Below, one piece after another: positions 8,360 through 16,967 of a stretch of 64,000 nucleotides of DNA (positions are counted from its first letter, which is position 1; the number at the start of each line of letters is the position of its first letter). The notes beneath the pieces were generated by a model that had not been told where the DNA came from, ran no database searches, and saw only the letters and a program-made list of their open reading frames with translations. The position numbers and the translations under genes were made by a program. The stretch lies in contig NZ_BMNK01000007.1 of NCBI RefSeq assembly GCF_014646515.1, forward strand, positions 405,001-469,000, in the 5' to 3' direction. The DNA comes from Nonomuraea glycinis (GTDB taxonomy: Bacteria; Actinomycetota; Actinomycetes; Streptosporangiales; Streptosporangiaceae).

Positions 8360-9169
8360 ATGCTGGTGGGTGTGAGAGATGATCTGCTGCCGATCGGGCA
8401 GTTCGCGCGGCTGGCCCGGTTGAGCGTGAAGCAGTTGCGGCATTACGGCGAGCTGGGGTTGCTGGAGCCGGCGTATGTGGATCCCGATTCGGGATACCGC
8501 TACTACCGGGCGTCGCAGGCGAGGGTGGCGCTGTCGATCGGGTTGCTGCGCTCGCTCGACGTGCCGCTGGCGGTGATCGGTGAGGTGCTGTCGGGCGCGT
8601 TGGGAGCTCTGGACGAGGTACGGGATTCGCTGCAGGAGGAGCTTGCCCGGCGCAGTCGTACGTTGGCGTCGCTGGAGCGGGTGATGACGCACGGGTTGCC
8701 GGCGGCGAACGTGCGGGTGGTGAGTGAGCCCGCTCGGCGGGTGGCGGTGGTGCGGGAGGTGGCGGACGGGCCGCAGGACATCGGGCGGGTGACGTCCGCC
8801 GCGGTCGCGCGACTGGTGGGCGGGCCGGCCTCGCGGGCACCTGATGTGCCGGTTCGCCTGGTGGGGCTGTTTCCGATGGACCTGGGAGAGGTGGTGAAGG
8901 TCGAGGTGGCGTACGTGCTGGAGGGCGTGGAGGCGTTGACGGGTGGGGCGCGTGCGGAGGTGTTGCCGGGCGGCCGGTTCGCGACCGCCACTCATGTGGG
9001 GCCGTACGACCAGATCGGGTTGACGGTGCATGCGGTGCTGGCGTGGTGCGCGGAGCGGCGGCTGCGGATCGGCGGGCCGATCCGGGAGGTGTACGTGTCC
9101 GATCCGGCGGTGACGCCGGCTGATGAGCTGGTCACCGAGGTGATGGTGTGTCTGGAGGAGGAGCAGTGA
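8360..9169 (+). CDS. MerR-family regulator, BmrR-like with GyrI-like effector domain
   Basis: A 269-residue regulator. The MerR HTH occupies residues 9-75 (LPIGQFARLARLSVKQLRHY), then a short coiled coil, then a GyrI-like small-molecule domain from about residue 125. The pattern FATATHVGPYDQIGLTVHAV and IREVYVSDP is characteristic of BmrR/Rob effector folds that sense hydrophobic drugs. An in-frame GTG at 8372 is the likelier initiator if a GGTGGG ribosome site is used. The stop overlaps the next gene's GTG, so the two are translationally coupled. Confidence 0.82.
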   Translation: MLVGVRDDLLPIGQFARLARLSVKQLRHYGELGLLEPAYVDPDSGYRYYRASQARVALSIGLLRSLDVPLAVIGEVLSGALGALDEVRDSLQEELARRSRTLASLERVMTHGLPAANVRVVSEPARRVAVVREVADGPQDIGRVTSAAVARLVGGPASRAPDVPVRLVGLFPMDLGEVVKVEVAYVLEGVEALTGGARAEVLPGGRFATATHVGPYDQIGLTVHAVLAWCAERRLRIGGPIREVYVSDPAVTPADELVTEVMVCLEEEQ

Positions 9170-9489
9170 GTCCTGAGTTGGTGACGCGCGGTCCGGTGAC
9201 GTGCGTGAACGTGTCGGGGATGGGGGAGCCGGGGGGTGCGGAGCATCTGGCCGCGATCCGGGCTCTGTATGCGGTGGCGGCCGGGATGGGGGGGCCGGCG
9301 GGGCCGTTGGAGGGGTTGTGGTGGGTGGAGGACGAGCGGCCGGCACTGGAGGTGCCGAGAGGGTTGTGGCGGTGGCATCTGCTGCTGCCGCTGGCGGGGG
9401 AGCCGCAGCCGGGGCTGCTGGAGCGGGTTCGGGAGAGGGCGCGGCCGTCGGGGGCGGCGGTGGATCGGGGGCGGGCGGCGACGGGCTGA
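9166..9489 (+). CDS. Short GyrI-like domain protein
   Basis: A 107-residue protein starting at a GTG that overlaps the upstream stop codon (GTGA). The segments LAAIRALYAVAAGM, LEGLWWVEDE and WRWHLLLPL match the core of stand-alone GyrI-like small-molecule-binding proteins, although those are normally about 200 residues. It looks like a shortened relative. Being coupled to a BmrR-like regulator that already has a GyrI-like domain suggests a ligand-binding accessory or a decaying duplicate. Confidence 0.6.
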   Translation: MSPELVTRGPVTCVNVSGMGEPGGAEHLAAIRALYAVAAGMGGPAGPLEGLWWVEDERPALEVPRGLWRWHLLLPLAGEPQPGLLERVRERARPSGAAVDRGRAATG

Positions 9490-9560
9490 CCGGGCGCGGG
9501 GGTGCGTCGGTGCGCGCCCCCGGGGAGGTCGGGGGATCCTGGGGCCGCCGTCAATGGCGG

Positions 9561-9599
9561 CGATAACTATAACGGTATTGTTATCGGGGTGTGTAGAAT
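9561..9599 (+). promoter_or_regulatory. Palindromic operator and -10 box of leaderless XRE gene
   Basis: A 26-base imperfect palindrome (9561-9586, outer arms CGATAAC/GTTATCG) covers the expected -35 region. TAGAAT at 9594-9599 is a good -10 box, placing the transcription start at about 9606 next to the ATG at 9607. The gene is thus probably leaderless and autoregulated. Confidence 0.6.
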
Positions 9600-9606
9600 C
9601 GGACGC

Positions 9607-9861
9607 ATGGTGCGACCCCCGCTGACCCCGCAAGAACGCCTCCGCGGCGAAGAACTCGGCCGGCTGCTGCGTCAGGCCAGAGGCGAGCGCAGCATCATCG
9701 AGGTCGCCGCCGCCGCCGGCATGTCCGGCGAAACCCTCCGCAAGATCGAGACAGGCCGGATCGCGACACCGGCCTTCTTCACCATCGCCGCCCTGGCCGT
9801 CGTGCTCGACGTGCCCCTCGACCGGCTCGCCGCGGGCGCCGCCCCCGCCGTCCCCACCTGA
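9607..9861 (+). CDS. XRE-family small transcriptional regulator
   Basis: An 84-residue protein that is essentially one Cro/C1-type HTH (residues about 16-70: LGRLLRQARGERSIIEVAAA, then GMSGETLRKIETGR). It lacks any other domain. It appears leaderless and has its own palindrome just upstream, so it likely represses itself. The neighbouring recombinase gene is on the opposite strand, convergent. A role in that locus is possible but not shown. Confidence 0.82.
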   Translation: MVRPPLTPQERLRGEELGRLLRQARGERSIIEVAAAAGMSGETLRKIETGRIATPAFFTIAALAVVLDVPLDRLAAGAAPAVPT

Positions 9862-9904
9862 CCCCGGCCAGCACCCCGCGGCAGCACCTCGGGCAGCGCC
9901 CCCG

Positions 9905-10924
9905 TCAGTCGGACCGCTTCGGCTCACGCAGCAGCGGATGCGCCCGCATCGCGACCTCCAGCTCACCCGGCAGCTCGTCCCGGTAGCGCCCCAGCGTCGA
10001 CAGATCGCTGTGCCCGAGCACCCGCCGCACCGCGTCCATGTCCACGGCATCGGCCAGCAGATGCGTCGCCGTCGTATGCCGCAGCCCGTGCGGCGTCACC
10101 GACCGCCGCCGCTCCGGATCGACCTCACGCAGCACCCGGTCGATCACCGCCTGCACGTCCCCGCGCGCCAGCCTGCGCCCCCGCCACGACAGCAGCAGCG
10201 CCTTGTCCTGCGTCGCGGGCCTGCCCCGCTGCAGATAGGCCTCCAGCACCGCCGCCACGTCACGGGGGAGCGGCACATCACGAGTCCGGCCGCCCTTGCC
10301 GAAGATCCGCCAGTAACGCACGCCGTCATTGGTGTAGAAATCCTCGACATTGGCCCGGACCAGCTCCGACACCCGAGGCCCCAGCGCCGCCAGCAACAAC
10401 ACCACCAGCGCGTCACGCAGCTCCGTGCGCTGATCACGCCGCCGCTCCGGCCGCCGCGGCTCCTCACCCAAGGTCCGGGCCGCGCCGATGAGCCCCTGCG
10501 CCTGCTCACGGGTGAGCGCCCGCCGCTCGGGACGCAGCCCCCCGCGCTCCTTGGCGGTCACGGTGGCCAGCGCCATCGGGTTGATCTGCACCCACCCGGC
10601 CAACGTCGCGTGCTTGAACAACGCCGAGATCGACCGGCGGAAACGCGCCTGGGACGACGCCGACTGCCGCGAGCCGGCGTCCGTGGTCCGGCGGCCGTCC
10701 GGTTTGCGGGCGAACGCGAGCAGGATCGCGTCGACGTCCTCGCCGGTCAGGTCGTCCAGCACCGTCCGCTCCCCGGCCAGCGCCACGAGCGTCGCCACGT
10801 CCCGCGCGTAGACCTCGGCCGTCGCCGGGGACAGCGCCCCCGTCAGGGTCTTGGCCCGCACCAGCTCCACATAGCGATCAGCCGCCTCCACCACCGTCAG
10901 CCGGTCGAGCTCCGCAGGCCGCAC
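9905..10924 (-). CDS. Tyrosine-type site-specific recombinase
   Basis: A 339-residue integrase/XerC-like recombinase. The amino-terminal SAM-like core-binding domain spans about residues 10-125. The catalytic domain shows Arg in GPRVSEL, the HxxR box in HGLRHT, His in LGHSDLS and the nucleophile Tyr in LGRYRDE. The length and motif set are complete, so it should be active. No tRNA or obvious attachment site is beside it, which argues for a housekeeping or orphan recombinase rather than a recent island integrase. Confidence 0.85.
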   Translation of the reverse strand: MRPAELDRLTVVEAADRYVELVRAKTLTGALSPATAEVYARDVATLVALAGERTVLDDLTGEDVDAILLAFARKPDGRRTTDAGSRQSASSQARFRRSISALFKHATLAGWVQINPMALATVTAKERGGLRPERRALTREQAQGLIGAARTLGEEPRRPERRRDQRTELRDALVVLLLAALGPRVSELVRANVEDFYTNDGVRYWRIFGKGGRTRDVPLPRDVAAVLEAYLQRGRPATQDKALLLSWRGRRLARGDVQAVIDRVLREVDPERRRSVTPHGLRHTTATHLLADAVDMDAVRRVLGHSDLSTLGRYRDELPGELEVAMRAHPLLREPKRSD

Positions 10925-10999
10925 CGTCCCCCCTCACCCTCATGGAGATCCCCATGGAGATCCACGAAGAGACGGTAGCGGCCCGCACCGACAGAATCC

Positions 11000-12529
11000 T
11001 CAGATGTCGCGGAAGGTCTCGATCCGCGCGCCCAGCGCGTTCAGCCGCTCCGCCAGATCCTCGTAACCGCGGTTGATCACGTACACGTTGCGCAGCACCG
11101 AGGTGCCCTCGGCGGCCATCATGGCCAGCAGCACCACCACGGCGGGCCGCAGCGCCGGCGGGCACATCATCTCCGCCGACCGCCACCGGGTCGGGCCTTC
11201 GACCAGCACCCGGTGCGGGTCCAGCAGCTTCACCGAGGCGCCGAGCCGGGTCAGCTCGGTCAGGTAGATGGCGCGGTTGTCGTACACCCAGTCGTGGATG
11301 AGCGTGGAGCCCTGCGCCGCGGCGGCGATCGCCGCGAAGAACGGCACGTTGTCGATGTTGAGGCCGGGGAACGGCATGGGGTGGATCTTGTCGATGGGGG
11401 AGGTGAGCTTCGACGGCCGGACGGTCAGGTCGACCAGGCGGGTGCGGCCGTTGGCGGCCGGGTATTCGGCGCTGCGGTCGTGGTCGAGGCCCATCTCCTC
11501 CAGCACGGCCAGCTCGATCTCCAGGAACTCGATCGGCACCCGGCAGATCGTCAGCTCCGAGGAGGTGACGACGGCGGCGGCCAGCAGACTCATCGCCTCG
11601 ACCGGGTCCTCGGAGGGGGAGTAGTCGACGTCGCGTTCGATGGACGGCACGCCGTGGACGGTGAGGGTGGTGGTGCCGATGCCGTCCACGCGCACGCCGA
11701 GCTGCTCCAGGAAGAAGCACAGGTCCTGGACCATGTAGTTGGAGGAGGCGTTGCGGATCACCGTCACGCCGTCGTGGCGGGCGGCGGCCAGCAGGGCGTT
11801 CTCCGTCACGGTGTCGCCGCGTTCGGTGAGCACGATGGGCCGCGTGGGGGAGGCCTCGTGGTCGACGCGCGCGTGGTAGAAGCCGCCGGTGGCGGTGATG
11901 TCCAGGCCGAAGTGCTTCAGGGCCGACATGTGCGGCTGGACGGTGCGGGTGCCGAGGTCGCAGCCACCGGCGTACGGGATCCGGAACTGCTCGGTGCGGT
12001 GCATGAGCGGCCCGAGGAACATGATGACGCTGCGGGTGCGGCGGGCCGCCTCGGTGTCCATCGCCTCCAGGTCCAGCCGGGCGGTGGGCACGATCTCCAG
12101 GTCGCTGCCCTCGTTGATCCAGCGTGCCCGTACGCCGATGGAGGCGAGCACTTCCAGGATCCGGTAGACCTCCTCGATGCGGGCGACCTTGCGCAGGATC
12201 GTCCGCCCGGAGTTGAGGAGGGACGCGCACAGCAGGGCCACGCAGGCGTTCTTCGACGTCTTGACGTCGATGCTGCCTGACAGGCGGCGGCCGCCCACCA
12301 CCCGCAGGTGCATCGGTCCCGCGTAGCCCAGGGAGACGATCTCGCTGTCGAGCGCTTCGCCGATCCGGGCGATCATCTCAAGACTGATGTTCTGGTTGCC
12401 GCGCTCGATCCGGTTGACCGCGCTCTGGCTCGTTGCCAGGGCGTCGGCCAGCTGGAGCTGCGTCCAACCTCGATGCTGGCGCGCATCTCGGATGAGCCGG
12501 CCGATTCGCACAAGATAGTCATCTGCCAC
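11000..12529 (-). CDS. XRE HTH fused to MurA-like UDP-GlcNAc enolpyruvyl transferase
   Basis: A 509-residue fusion. Residues 1-70 are a Cro/C1-type HTH (RGWTQLQLADALATSQSAVN); residues about 75-509 are an EPT-fold enzyme of the MurA type. The PEP-reactive Cys is kept in AGGCDLGTR, and KTSKNA, the Asp in LNIDN and the Arg in PALRPA match E. coli K22/N23, D305 and R397. Catalysis therefore looks intact. It lies 16 bases downstream of hypX on the same strand. It could be a spare MurA that regulates itself, or a metabolite-sensing regulator. Confidence 0.85.
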   Translation of the reverse strand: MADDYLVRIGRLIRDARQHRGWTQLQLADALATSQSAVNRIERGNQNISLEMIARIGEALDSEIVSLGYAGPMHLRVVGGRRLSGSIDVKTSKNACVALLCASLLNSGRTILRKVARIEEVYRILEVLASIGVRARWINEGSDLEIVPTARLDLEAMDTEAARRTRSVIMFLGPLMHRTEQFRIPYAGGCDLGTRTVQPHMSALKHFGLDITATGGFYHARVDHEASPTRPIVLTERGDTVTENALLAAARHDGVTVIRNASSNYMVQDLCFFLEQLGVRVDGIGTTTLTVHGVPSIERDVDYSPSEDPVEAMSLLAAAVVTSSELTICRVPIEFLEIELAVLEEMGLDHDRSAEYPAANGRTRLVDLTVRPSKLTSPIDKIHPMPFPGLNIDNVPFFAAIAAAAQGSTLIHDWVYDNRAIYLTELTRLGASVKLLDPHRVLVEGPTRWRSAEMMCPPALRPAVVVLLAMMAAEGTSVLRNVYVINRGYEDLAERLNALGARIETFRDI

Positions 12530-12542
12530 AAGACGACAACCT

Positions 12543-12558
12543 ATCTCACATATGAGAT
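12543..12558. promoter_or_regulatory. Palindrome overlapping hypX stop, upstream of XRE-murA
   Basis: ATCTCA-CATA-TGAGAT is a perfect six-base inverted repeat ending 14 bases before the XRE-MurA start and covering the hypX stop codon. It is a strong candidate operator for the fused HTH and would let the downstream gene be controlled separately from hypX. Confidence 0.55.
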
Positions 12559-14249
12559 GGTCTCGCGTTCGACGCGTTCGACGCGCCGGACAACTCCCGA
12601 TGAACCGCCAGATGCTCCGGAGTCGCCTCCGCCTTCCGCTTCAGCACGAACCCCTCCCGCGCCGCCCGGAACCCGCACCGGTCGTCGAACATGTCCCGGC
12701 TCATCTCCGCCAGCTCCTCCACCCGATAGGCGTCCAGCGGCTTACGCCGCTCATCCACCTCCCGCGCCGCCTGCTTCGCCGCCAGCAACCGCTCATAGTT
12801 CGGATCCACCGCCAGCCTCTCGGCATACTCCAGAACGGTCCGCTCGAACTCGGGCCGCGTCCCCGCCACCACCTTGTCCGCCAGCCCGATCTCGGCAGCG
12901 TCCACCGCAGCGATCGGCAACGCCTCCTGTGTCAACCGCGCCGCCTGCTCCGCACCCACCCGCCGCGGCAGCGCGTACGTCCACAACTCGCTGCCGAACA
13001 GCCCCATCGTCCGGTAATGCGGATTAAGCACCACCCCGGCCCGCATGACCACCCGATCGCCGCCCAGCCCCATCATCACCCCGCCCGCACCGGCGTTCCC
13101 GCCCACCGACACCACCACCAGCTGACCGGTACACCACAGCACCTCACGGCACACCTGATTGATCGCGTTGATGTTCATCCACGCCTCCATCTCCGGATGA
13201 CGGGCCGCCTCGATCACGTTCAGATGGATCCCGTTGGAGAACGTCTCACCGCCTCGCACCACCAGCACCCGCGTGTCCTGCGCCACCGCGTACCGCAACG
13301 CCGCCGCCAGCCGCCGGCACTGATCGGTCGACATCGCCCCGTTGTAGAAGTCGAAACTCACCACCCCGACCCCTTCGCTGCGGTCATAGGTGATCTCGCT
13401 GTATCCCGCCGCCTCCTCGACATCGGCGACCAGATCGCCGAGCACGGCCGCGGCCGGCAGCTTCACCGCACCCGGCTCGTCCAGCCGCAGATGGCCGACC
13501 CACACCGTGCCGTCACCGGTGCACACGAGCACCGCGCCCTCACGCCGCCCCACCACCGCACCCGGCTCCCCGGCCACCACCGGCCCCCGGTACACGTCGA
13601 ACACCCGCACCGCCAGCCCGCACAGCGTGGCCCGGCCGCCCGGCGCCCCGTCGGCCGCCCGCACCCGCCGCAGCACCGTCTCCGTCGGCGCCGCCCAGGA
13701 CACGTCCCGATCGGCGTGCCGCATCGCCGGCCGCAGCCGCCCCACCACCTCCGGGCGGCGCGGGTCCAGCGGCGTGGGCACGAACGCCGGGTCCGCCGCC
13801 TTGGCCGCCACCTCCAGCACCAGCTCCACCGCGGCCTCGGCCACCGGCCCGTTGTACAGCGCCGACTTGCGCGGCGGCTCCGCCGGCATCGGGAACATCC
13901 GGTAGCCCCAGATCGGGCCGGCGTCCATCTCCTCCACCGCCTGCAGCGCGGTCACGCCCCATTCGGGTTCGGCGTCGGCGATGGCCCAGTCCAGCGACGA
14001 CGGGCCCCGGTCGCCGGGCGGCCCCGGGTGGATGATGATCGTGCGCTGCGTCTGCCACAGCCGCGCCGGCACCTTCTCCTTCAGGAACGGGCAGATCACC
14101 AGATCCGGCTTGGCCAGCTCGGCCGCCTCGAGCATCACCCGCTCCGACAGCGCCAGCTCCACGCTGACGTCGTGACCGGCCCGGCGTAGCTCCAGCCAGG
14201 CGCGCTGGGTCAGGCCGTTGAACGAGGAGCAGAGAAGCAGGATACGCAA
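12546..14249 (-). CDS. hypX: HypX: formyl-THF-dependent CO-ligand enzyme for [NiFe]-hydrogenase
   Basis: A 567-residue two-module protein. The amino-terminal half is a formyltransferase-like fold (MRILLLCSSFNGL, IIHPGPPGDRGPSSLDWA, the N10-formyl-THF hydrolase signature). The carboxy-terminal half is an enoyl-CoA hydratase fold (LVVRGGETFSNGIHLN, VVSVGGNAGAGGVMM). This combination is diagnostic of HypX/HoxX, which makes the active-site CO from formyl-THF under oxygen. The start is TTG, supported by AGAAGGAA eight bases upstream. It lies about 7.5 kb from the hydrogenase genes. Confidence 0.9.
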   Translation of the reverse strand: MRILLLCSSFNGLTQRAWLELRRAGHDVSVELALSERVMLEAAELAKPDLVICPFLKEKVPARLWQTQRTIIIHPGPPGDRGPSSLDWAIADAEPEWGVTALQAVEEMDAGPIWGYRMFPMPAEPPRKSALYNGPVAEAAVELVLEVAAKAADPAFVPTPLDPRRPEVVGRLRPAMRHADRDVSWAAPTETVLRRVRAADGAPGGRATLCGLAVRVFDVYRGPVVAGEPGAVVGRREGAVLVCTGDGTVWVGHLRLDEPGAVKLPAAAVLGDLVADVEEAAGYSEITYDRSEGVGVVSFDFYNGAMSTDQCRRLAAALRYAVAQDTRVLVVRGGETFSNGIHLNVIEAARHPEMEAWMNINAINQVCREVLWCTGQLVVVSVGGNAGAGGVMMGLGGDRVVMRAGVVLNPHYRTMGLFGSELWTYALPRRVGAEQAARLTQEALPIAAVDAAEIGLADKVVAGTRPEFERTVLEYAERLAVDPNYERLLAAKQAAREVDERRKPLDAYRVEELAEMSRDMFDDRCGFRAAREGFVLKRKAEATPEHLAVHRELSGASNASNARPSHM

Positions 14250-14838
14250 GGGGAGATTCCTTCTGAGGGGATCGGACGGGGGACAGGGGCGGTCAGACGG
14301 CGCGGGGCCGCCGCGGGGGAGCCCACCGGCCCCAGCCGTTTACGGCAGCCCCATATGACCCGTTCATCCGTCGATGCTGACATGGCCGAGCAAGCCCTGC
14401 TGACATATCACGACAAAAAGCCGCCCGTGTTGACCCTATTAGTCCACTTTTGTCGGGTATTTCCTCGCGAAGTGTGGTGAATCTCCGCATCTCACCCCAT
14501 CCCACCGCACAGCCGAAAACCACCACACTCCGTACGACCCCACCTCGCGAACGGTCACCATCCCGACCCGTCCACGCCAACCTGAACCGACGAAGACCCG
14601 GCCGCGCCGATCCGGCCCAGGGGAGTGCCCGGACGGGCCGCACAAGCCTGGGTACGTGAAACCGCCGCACGACAGCCGGGCCGCGCCAGCCTCTGGCGCA
14701 CGAACCAGTGACATCAGGGTTTCGGCGCACTCAGAGGCAGGACATCATCGTCATCGCATGCTTCCGGCGCCGCCGAGTCATCGCCCACCTCGACACGCGT
14801 CGCAGTGACGTCTCCCAACAACGGGAAGGTCAGCAAAC
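14250..14838. other. Gene-poor interval upstream of hypX
   Basis: A roughly 590-base stretch between the divergent hypX and ArsR-like genes with lower G+C than its surroundings. No convincing gene was found. AGTGTGGTG near 14472 and CACCACACT near 14520 form a distant nine-base inverted repeat. It presumably carries the two promoters, but no clear boxes stand out. Confidence 0.5.
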
Positions 14839-15879
14839 ATGTCGACACATCGCCCCAAAGGCACCCTGAAAATCGTCTTCACCACGGAAGATCTCGCACT
14901 GACCCGGATCGCGAACCGGGCCGATCTCATGTGGGAGATGATGGGCAGCCTCCACCGCCTGCAAATCCGTGACGGCGGCGCGACCATGGACTCATGGCGA
15001 CGCCAGGCCCACCTCCGGCTGACGGAAACCGGCCTGCTCCCATCCGTGCGCGCGCTCCTGCTGCCACTCGCACCGCGCGGCCCGTATTTCCCCGACTTCC
15101 TGACCCCCATCGAAGCCCAGCTATCCGACGAGAACGCGATCCAGGCACTTCTGGACACCCCGCGCGCCCGTATCCAGCACGAACTCGACCTCCTGCGCCA
15201 CAGCACGGGCTTGGCCTCCGCCGACCTGGAGGACCTCGCACGAGGTAACCCGCAGACCATCGCAAGACTCGGAAACCTCGCCGCCGCCTACTGCGACACC
15301 ATCCTCACCCCACGACGCCCCGCGATCGACCGCATCCTGGCCCAGGAGCGCGCCATCCTGCTGCGCCACCTCAGCATGGACGGCATCGAACAGACGCTCG
15401 CCCACCTGAAGCCCACGATCCGCTGGCGCCCTCCCACCCTCGAAGTGGACTATCCGCCCGGGCTAGACCGGGAAATCCACCTCCGGGGACGAGGGCTGAC
15501 GTTGATCCCGACCTACTTCTGCCGAGCCAACCCCGTCGCCCTCGTCGACCACCGATTACCTCCCGTGCTGGCCTATCCCGCTCCCCACCGGCGCCCCCCG
15601 GACACCGGCGCCACAGACGCCCTGGCAGCACTGCTGGGGCGAACCCGAGCCGAGATCCTGCACCGCATCGCCCTAACCCCCGGCGGCTGCAGCACCACCG
15701 AACTGGCTCGCCGGACAGGGGTCTCGCAGGCCACGGCGAGCGAGCACGCCCAGGTGCTCCGCCAGGCCAAGCTGATCACCAGCGTCCGGCAGGCCAACCT
15801 GATGCTCCACCACCCGACCCGGCTCGGCAACGAACTCCTCACCGAGGCGCGAGACCCGCACAGCGGACGGACCCTTTAG
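14839..15879 (+). CDS. ArsR-like winged-HTH transcriptional regulator
   Basis: A 346-residue protein of an actinobacterial regulator type: a long amino-terminal domain of unknown ligand (DUF5937-like, residues about 8-260) followed by an ArsR-type winged HTH near the end (GGCSTTELARRTGVSQATAS, then EHAQVLRQAKLI). The amino-terminal FTTEDLALTRIANRADLMWE is typical of this group. The gene ends six bases from the convergent small secreted protein gene. Targets are unknown. Confidence 0.82.
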   Translation: MSTHRPKGTLKIVFTTEDLALTRIANRADLMWEMMGSLHRLQIRDGGATMDSWRRQAHLRLTETGLLPSVRALLLPLAPRGPYFPDFLTPIEAQLSDENAIQALLDTPRARIQHELDLLRHSTGLASADLEDLARGNPQTIARLGNLAAAYCDTILTPRRPAIDRILAQERAILLRHLSMDGIEQTLAHLKPTIRWRPPTLEVDYPPGLDREIHLRGRGLTLIPTYFCRANPVALVDHRLPPVLAYPAPHRRPPDTGATDALAALLGRTRAEILHRIALTPGGCSTTELARRTGVSQATASEHAQVLRQAKLITSVRQANLMLHHPTRLGNELLTEARDPHSGRTL

Positions 15880-15885
15880 ATGGAC

Positions 15886-16338
15886 TCATCCATTGGGGTT
15901 TTGGATGTACACGATTTCGTCGGTTTCGATTTTGTGCCAGCCCGGGCCCCAATTGTAGTAACCGTCGTCCCGCCCGCCCCACAGTCGGCTGTCGATGTAA
16001 ACTCTCCTGGTCGTCCCCGGACCTACGTGGACACCGTCGACGTCCCCCCATCCCTGAGTGTTCTGCCCGCCGTAGAGGTAGCGGATGTTCCCGTTGATGT
16101 CCCCCCAGTCCATGGTGACGGAAATGGTGTCCGGGCTGTAGTTGTAGACGAGGCCGCACATCGTGCCGATGCAGCCTCCCAGGGTCGTCACCGGGTCGGC
16201 GCTCTCGCTCGCAACGGCGTCCGCGCCCTGGTCCGGTCCGGTCACGGCGGCAGAGGCCGGAGTCCCGGAGGCGAGTAACGCGAGGGCCGTGAAGAGAATG
16301 GCGCTCATGGACGAATACGCTCTGGTCTTACTTGGCAT
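15886..16338 (-). CDS. Small secreted protein, function unknown
   Basis: A 150-residue exported protein. Residues 1-31 are a Sec signal peptide (positive MPSKTR, hydrophobic AILFTALALLAS, cleavage near ASA-A). The mature part has a likely disulphide in GGCIGTMCGL, and a Trp/Gly/Asp-rich section (DWGDINGNIRYLYGG, GWGDVDGVHVGPG, YYNWGPGW), suggesting a beta-rich surface or carbohydrate-binding protein. The ATG at 16338 is chosen because of CGGGGGT upstream and the signal peptide; earlier ATGs would bury it. No family is recognised. Confidence 0.75.
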   Translation of the reverse strand: MPSKTRAYSSMSAILFTALALLASGTPASAAVTGPDQGADAVASESADPVTTLGGCIGTMCGLVYNYSPDTISVTMDWGDINGNIRYLYGGQNTQGWGDVDGVHVGPGTTRRVYIDSRLWGGRDDGYYNWGPGWHKIETDEIVYIQNPNG

Positions 16339-16583
16339 GAATACCCCCGTGTTTCCTTTTTTGGGTGATTGAGCCCCATCGTAGGTATTCATGAGAAGCC
16401 CGGTCAGGGTCATTCGGTTACGGCCGAATGACCCTGGTCACGTTCTGGCATGCCTGCGAACCGGCCCACAGCCCGCCGGTAGGTGACCGGTCCGGGGCTG
16501 CTCGGCGCGGAGCCCGCCATCAGGGGGAGAGTGTGCCGCTCGGCACTCGCGGTCCGCCGCCGCGGAGGCGATGGCAGCCATAA

Positions 16584-16627
16584 GTGCCTATACCAGACAG
16601 AAGCTGGATTCTGTCTGGTATAGGCAC
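16584..16627. terminator. Perfect 19-bp hairpin
   Basis: A flawless 19-base-pair stem (16584-16602 with 16609-16627) and a six-base loop GCTGGA, just past the end of the minus-strand gene at 16649. No strong U tract follows in either direction, as is common for actinomycete terminators. It probably insulates the secreted-protein gene from its upstream neighbour. Its A+T content is high for this region. Confidence 0.75.
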
Positions 16628-16648
16628 CTTTGGGGTGTTTTGGTGGAG

Positions 16649-16903
16649 TTAGAGGCGGTTGACGAAGCGGGTGGCTGCGCGGTGGCTCATGCCGGTCTCG
16701 CCGCGTACGAGGAAGACGGCTTCCTGGATCTGACCCATCGCCTTCATCTCACGCGCCTGATCGACCAGGCCGGGGTTGGGGGTGAGGCTGTTGCGGGGGC
16801 TGCGGGTCATTCGCACGGCCAGGAGGATCAGGAGGATGATCACCGCCGTGACGACGACGGTGAGGGCGACGAGACCGCCGGTGGAGATCGCCAGGCTGGG
16901 CAT
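16649..16903 (-). CDS. Membrane-anchored small protein, paralogue A
   Basis: An 84-residue protein with one amino-terminal transmembrane helix (LVALTVVVTAVIILLILLAV) and a short cytosolic tail. The tail (VDQAREMKAMGQIQEAVFLV then RGETGMSHRAATRFVNRL) closely matches the last 38 residues of the neighbouring gene at 16968 (RGETGMDEPSATLFVDSL). The two are a tandem duplication. This copy lacks the L7/L12-like section found in its partner. Function is unknown. Confidence 0.75.
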   Translation of the reverse strand: MPSLAISTGGLVALTVVVTAVIILLILLAVRMTRSPRNSLTPNPGLVDQAREMKAMGQIQEAVFLVRGETGMSHRAATRFVNRL

Positions 16904-16967
16904 GACCCGATCGTATCGCCGTTTCGGCGGGCTGATCAGAGGCGTTCTCGCCAGTGAGACCGCGCGG

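Noticed and set aside
9905..10924. Integrase marking a genomic island carrying hypX or the hydrogenase
   Set aside because: No tRNA, direct repeat or other island genes are visible near it, so an island boundary cannot be supported.
12543..12558. Palindrome read as a hypX terminator
   Set aside because: The stem is only six base pairs, AT-rich, overlaps the stop codon and is immediately before the next start; an operator fits better.
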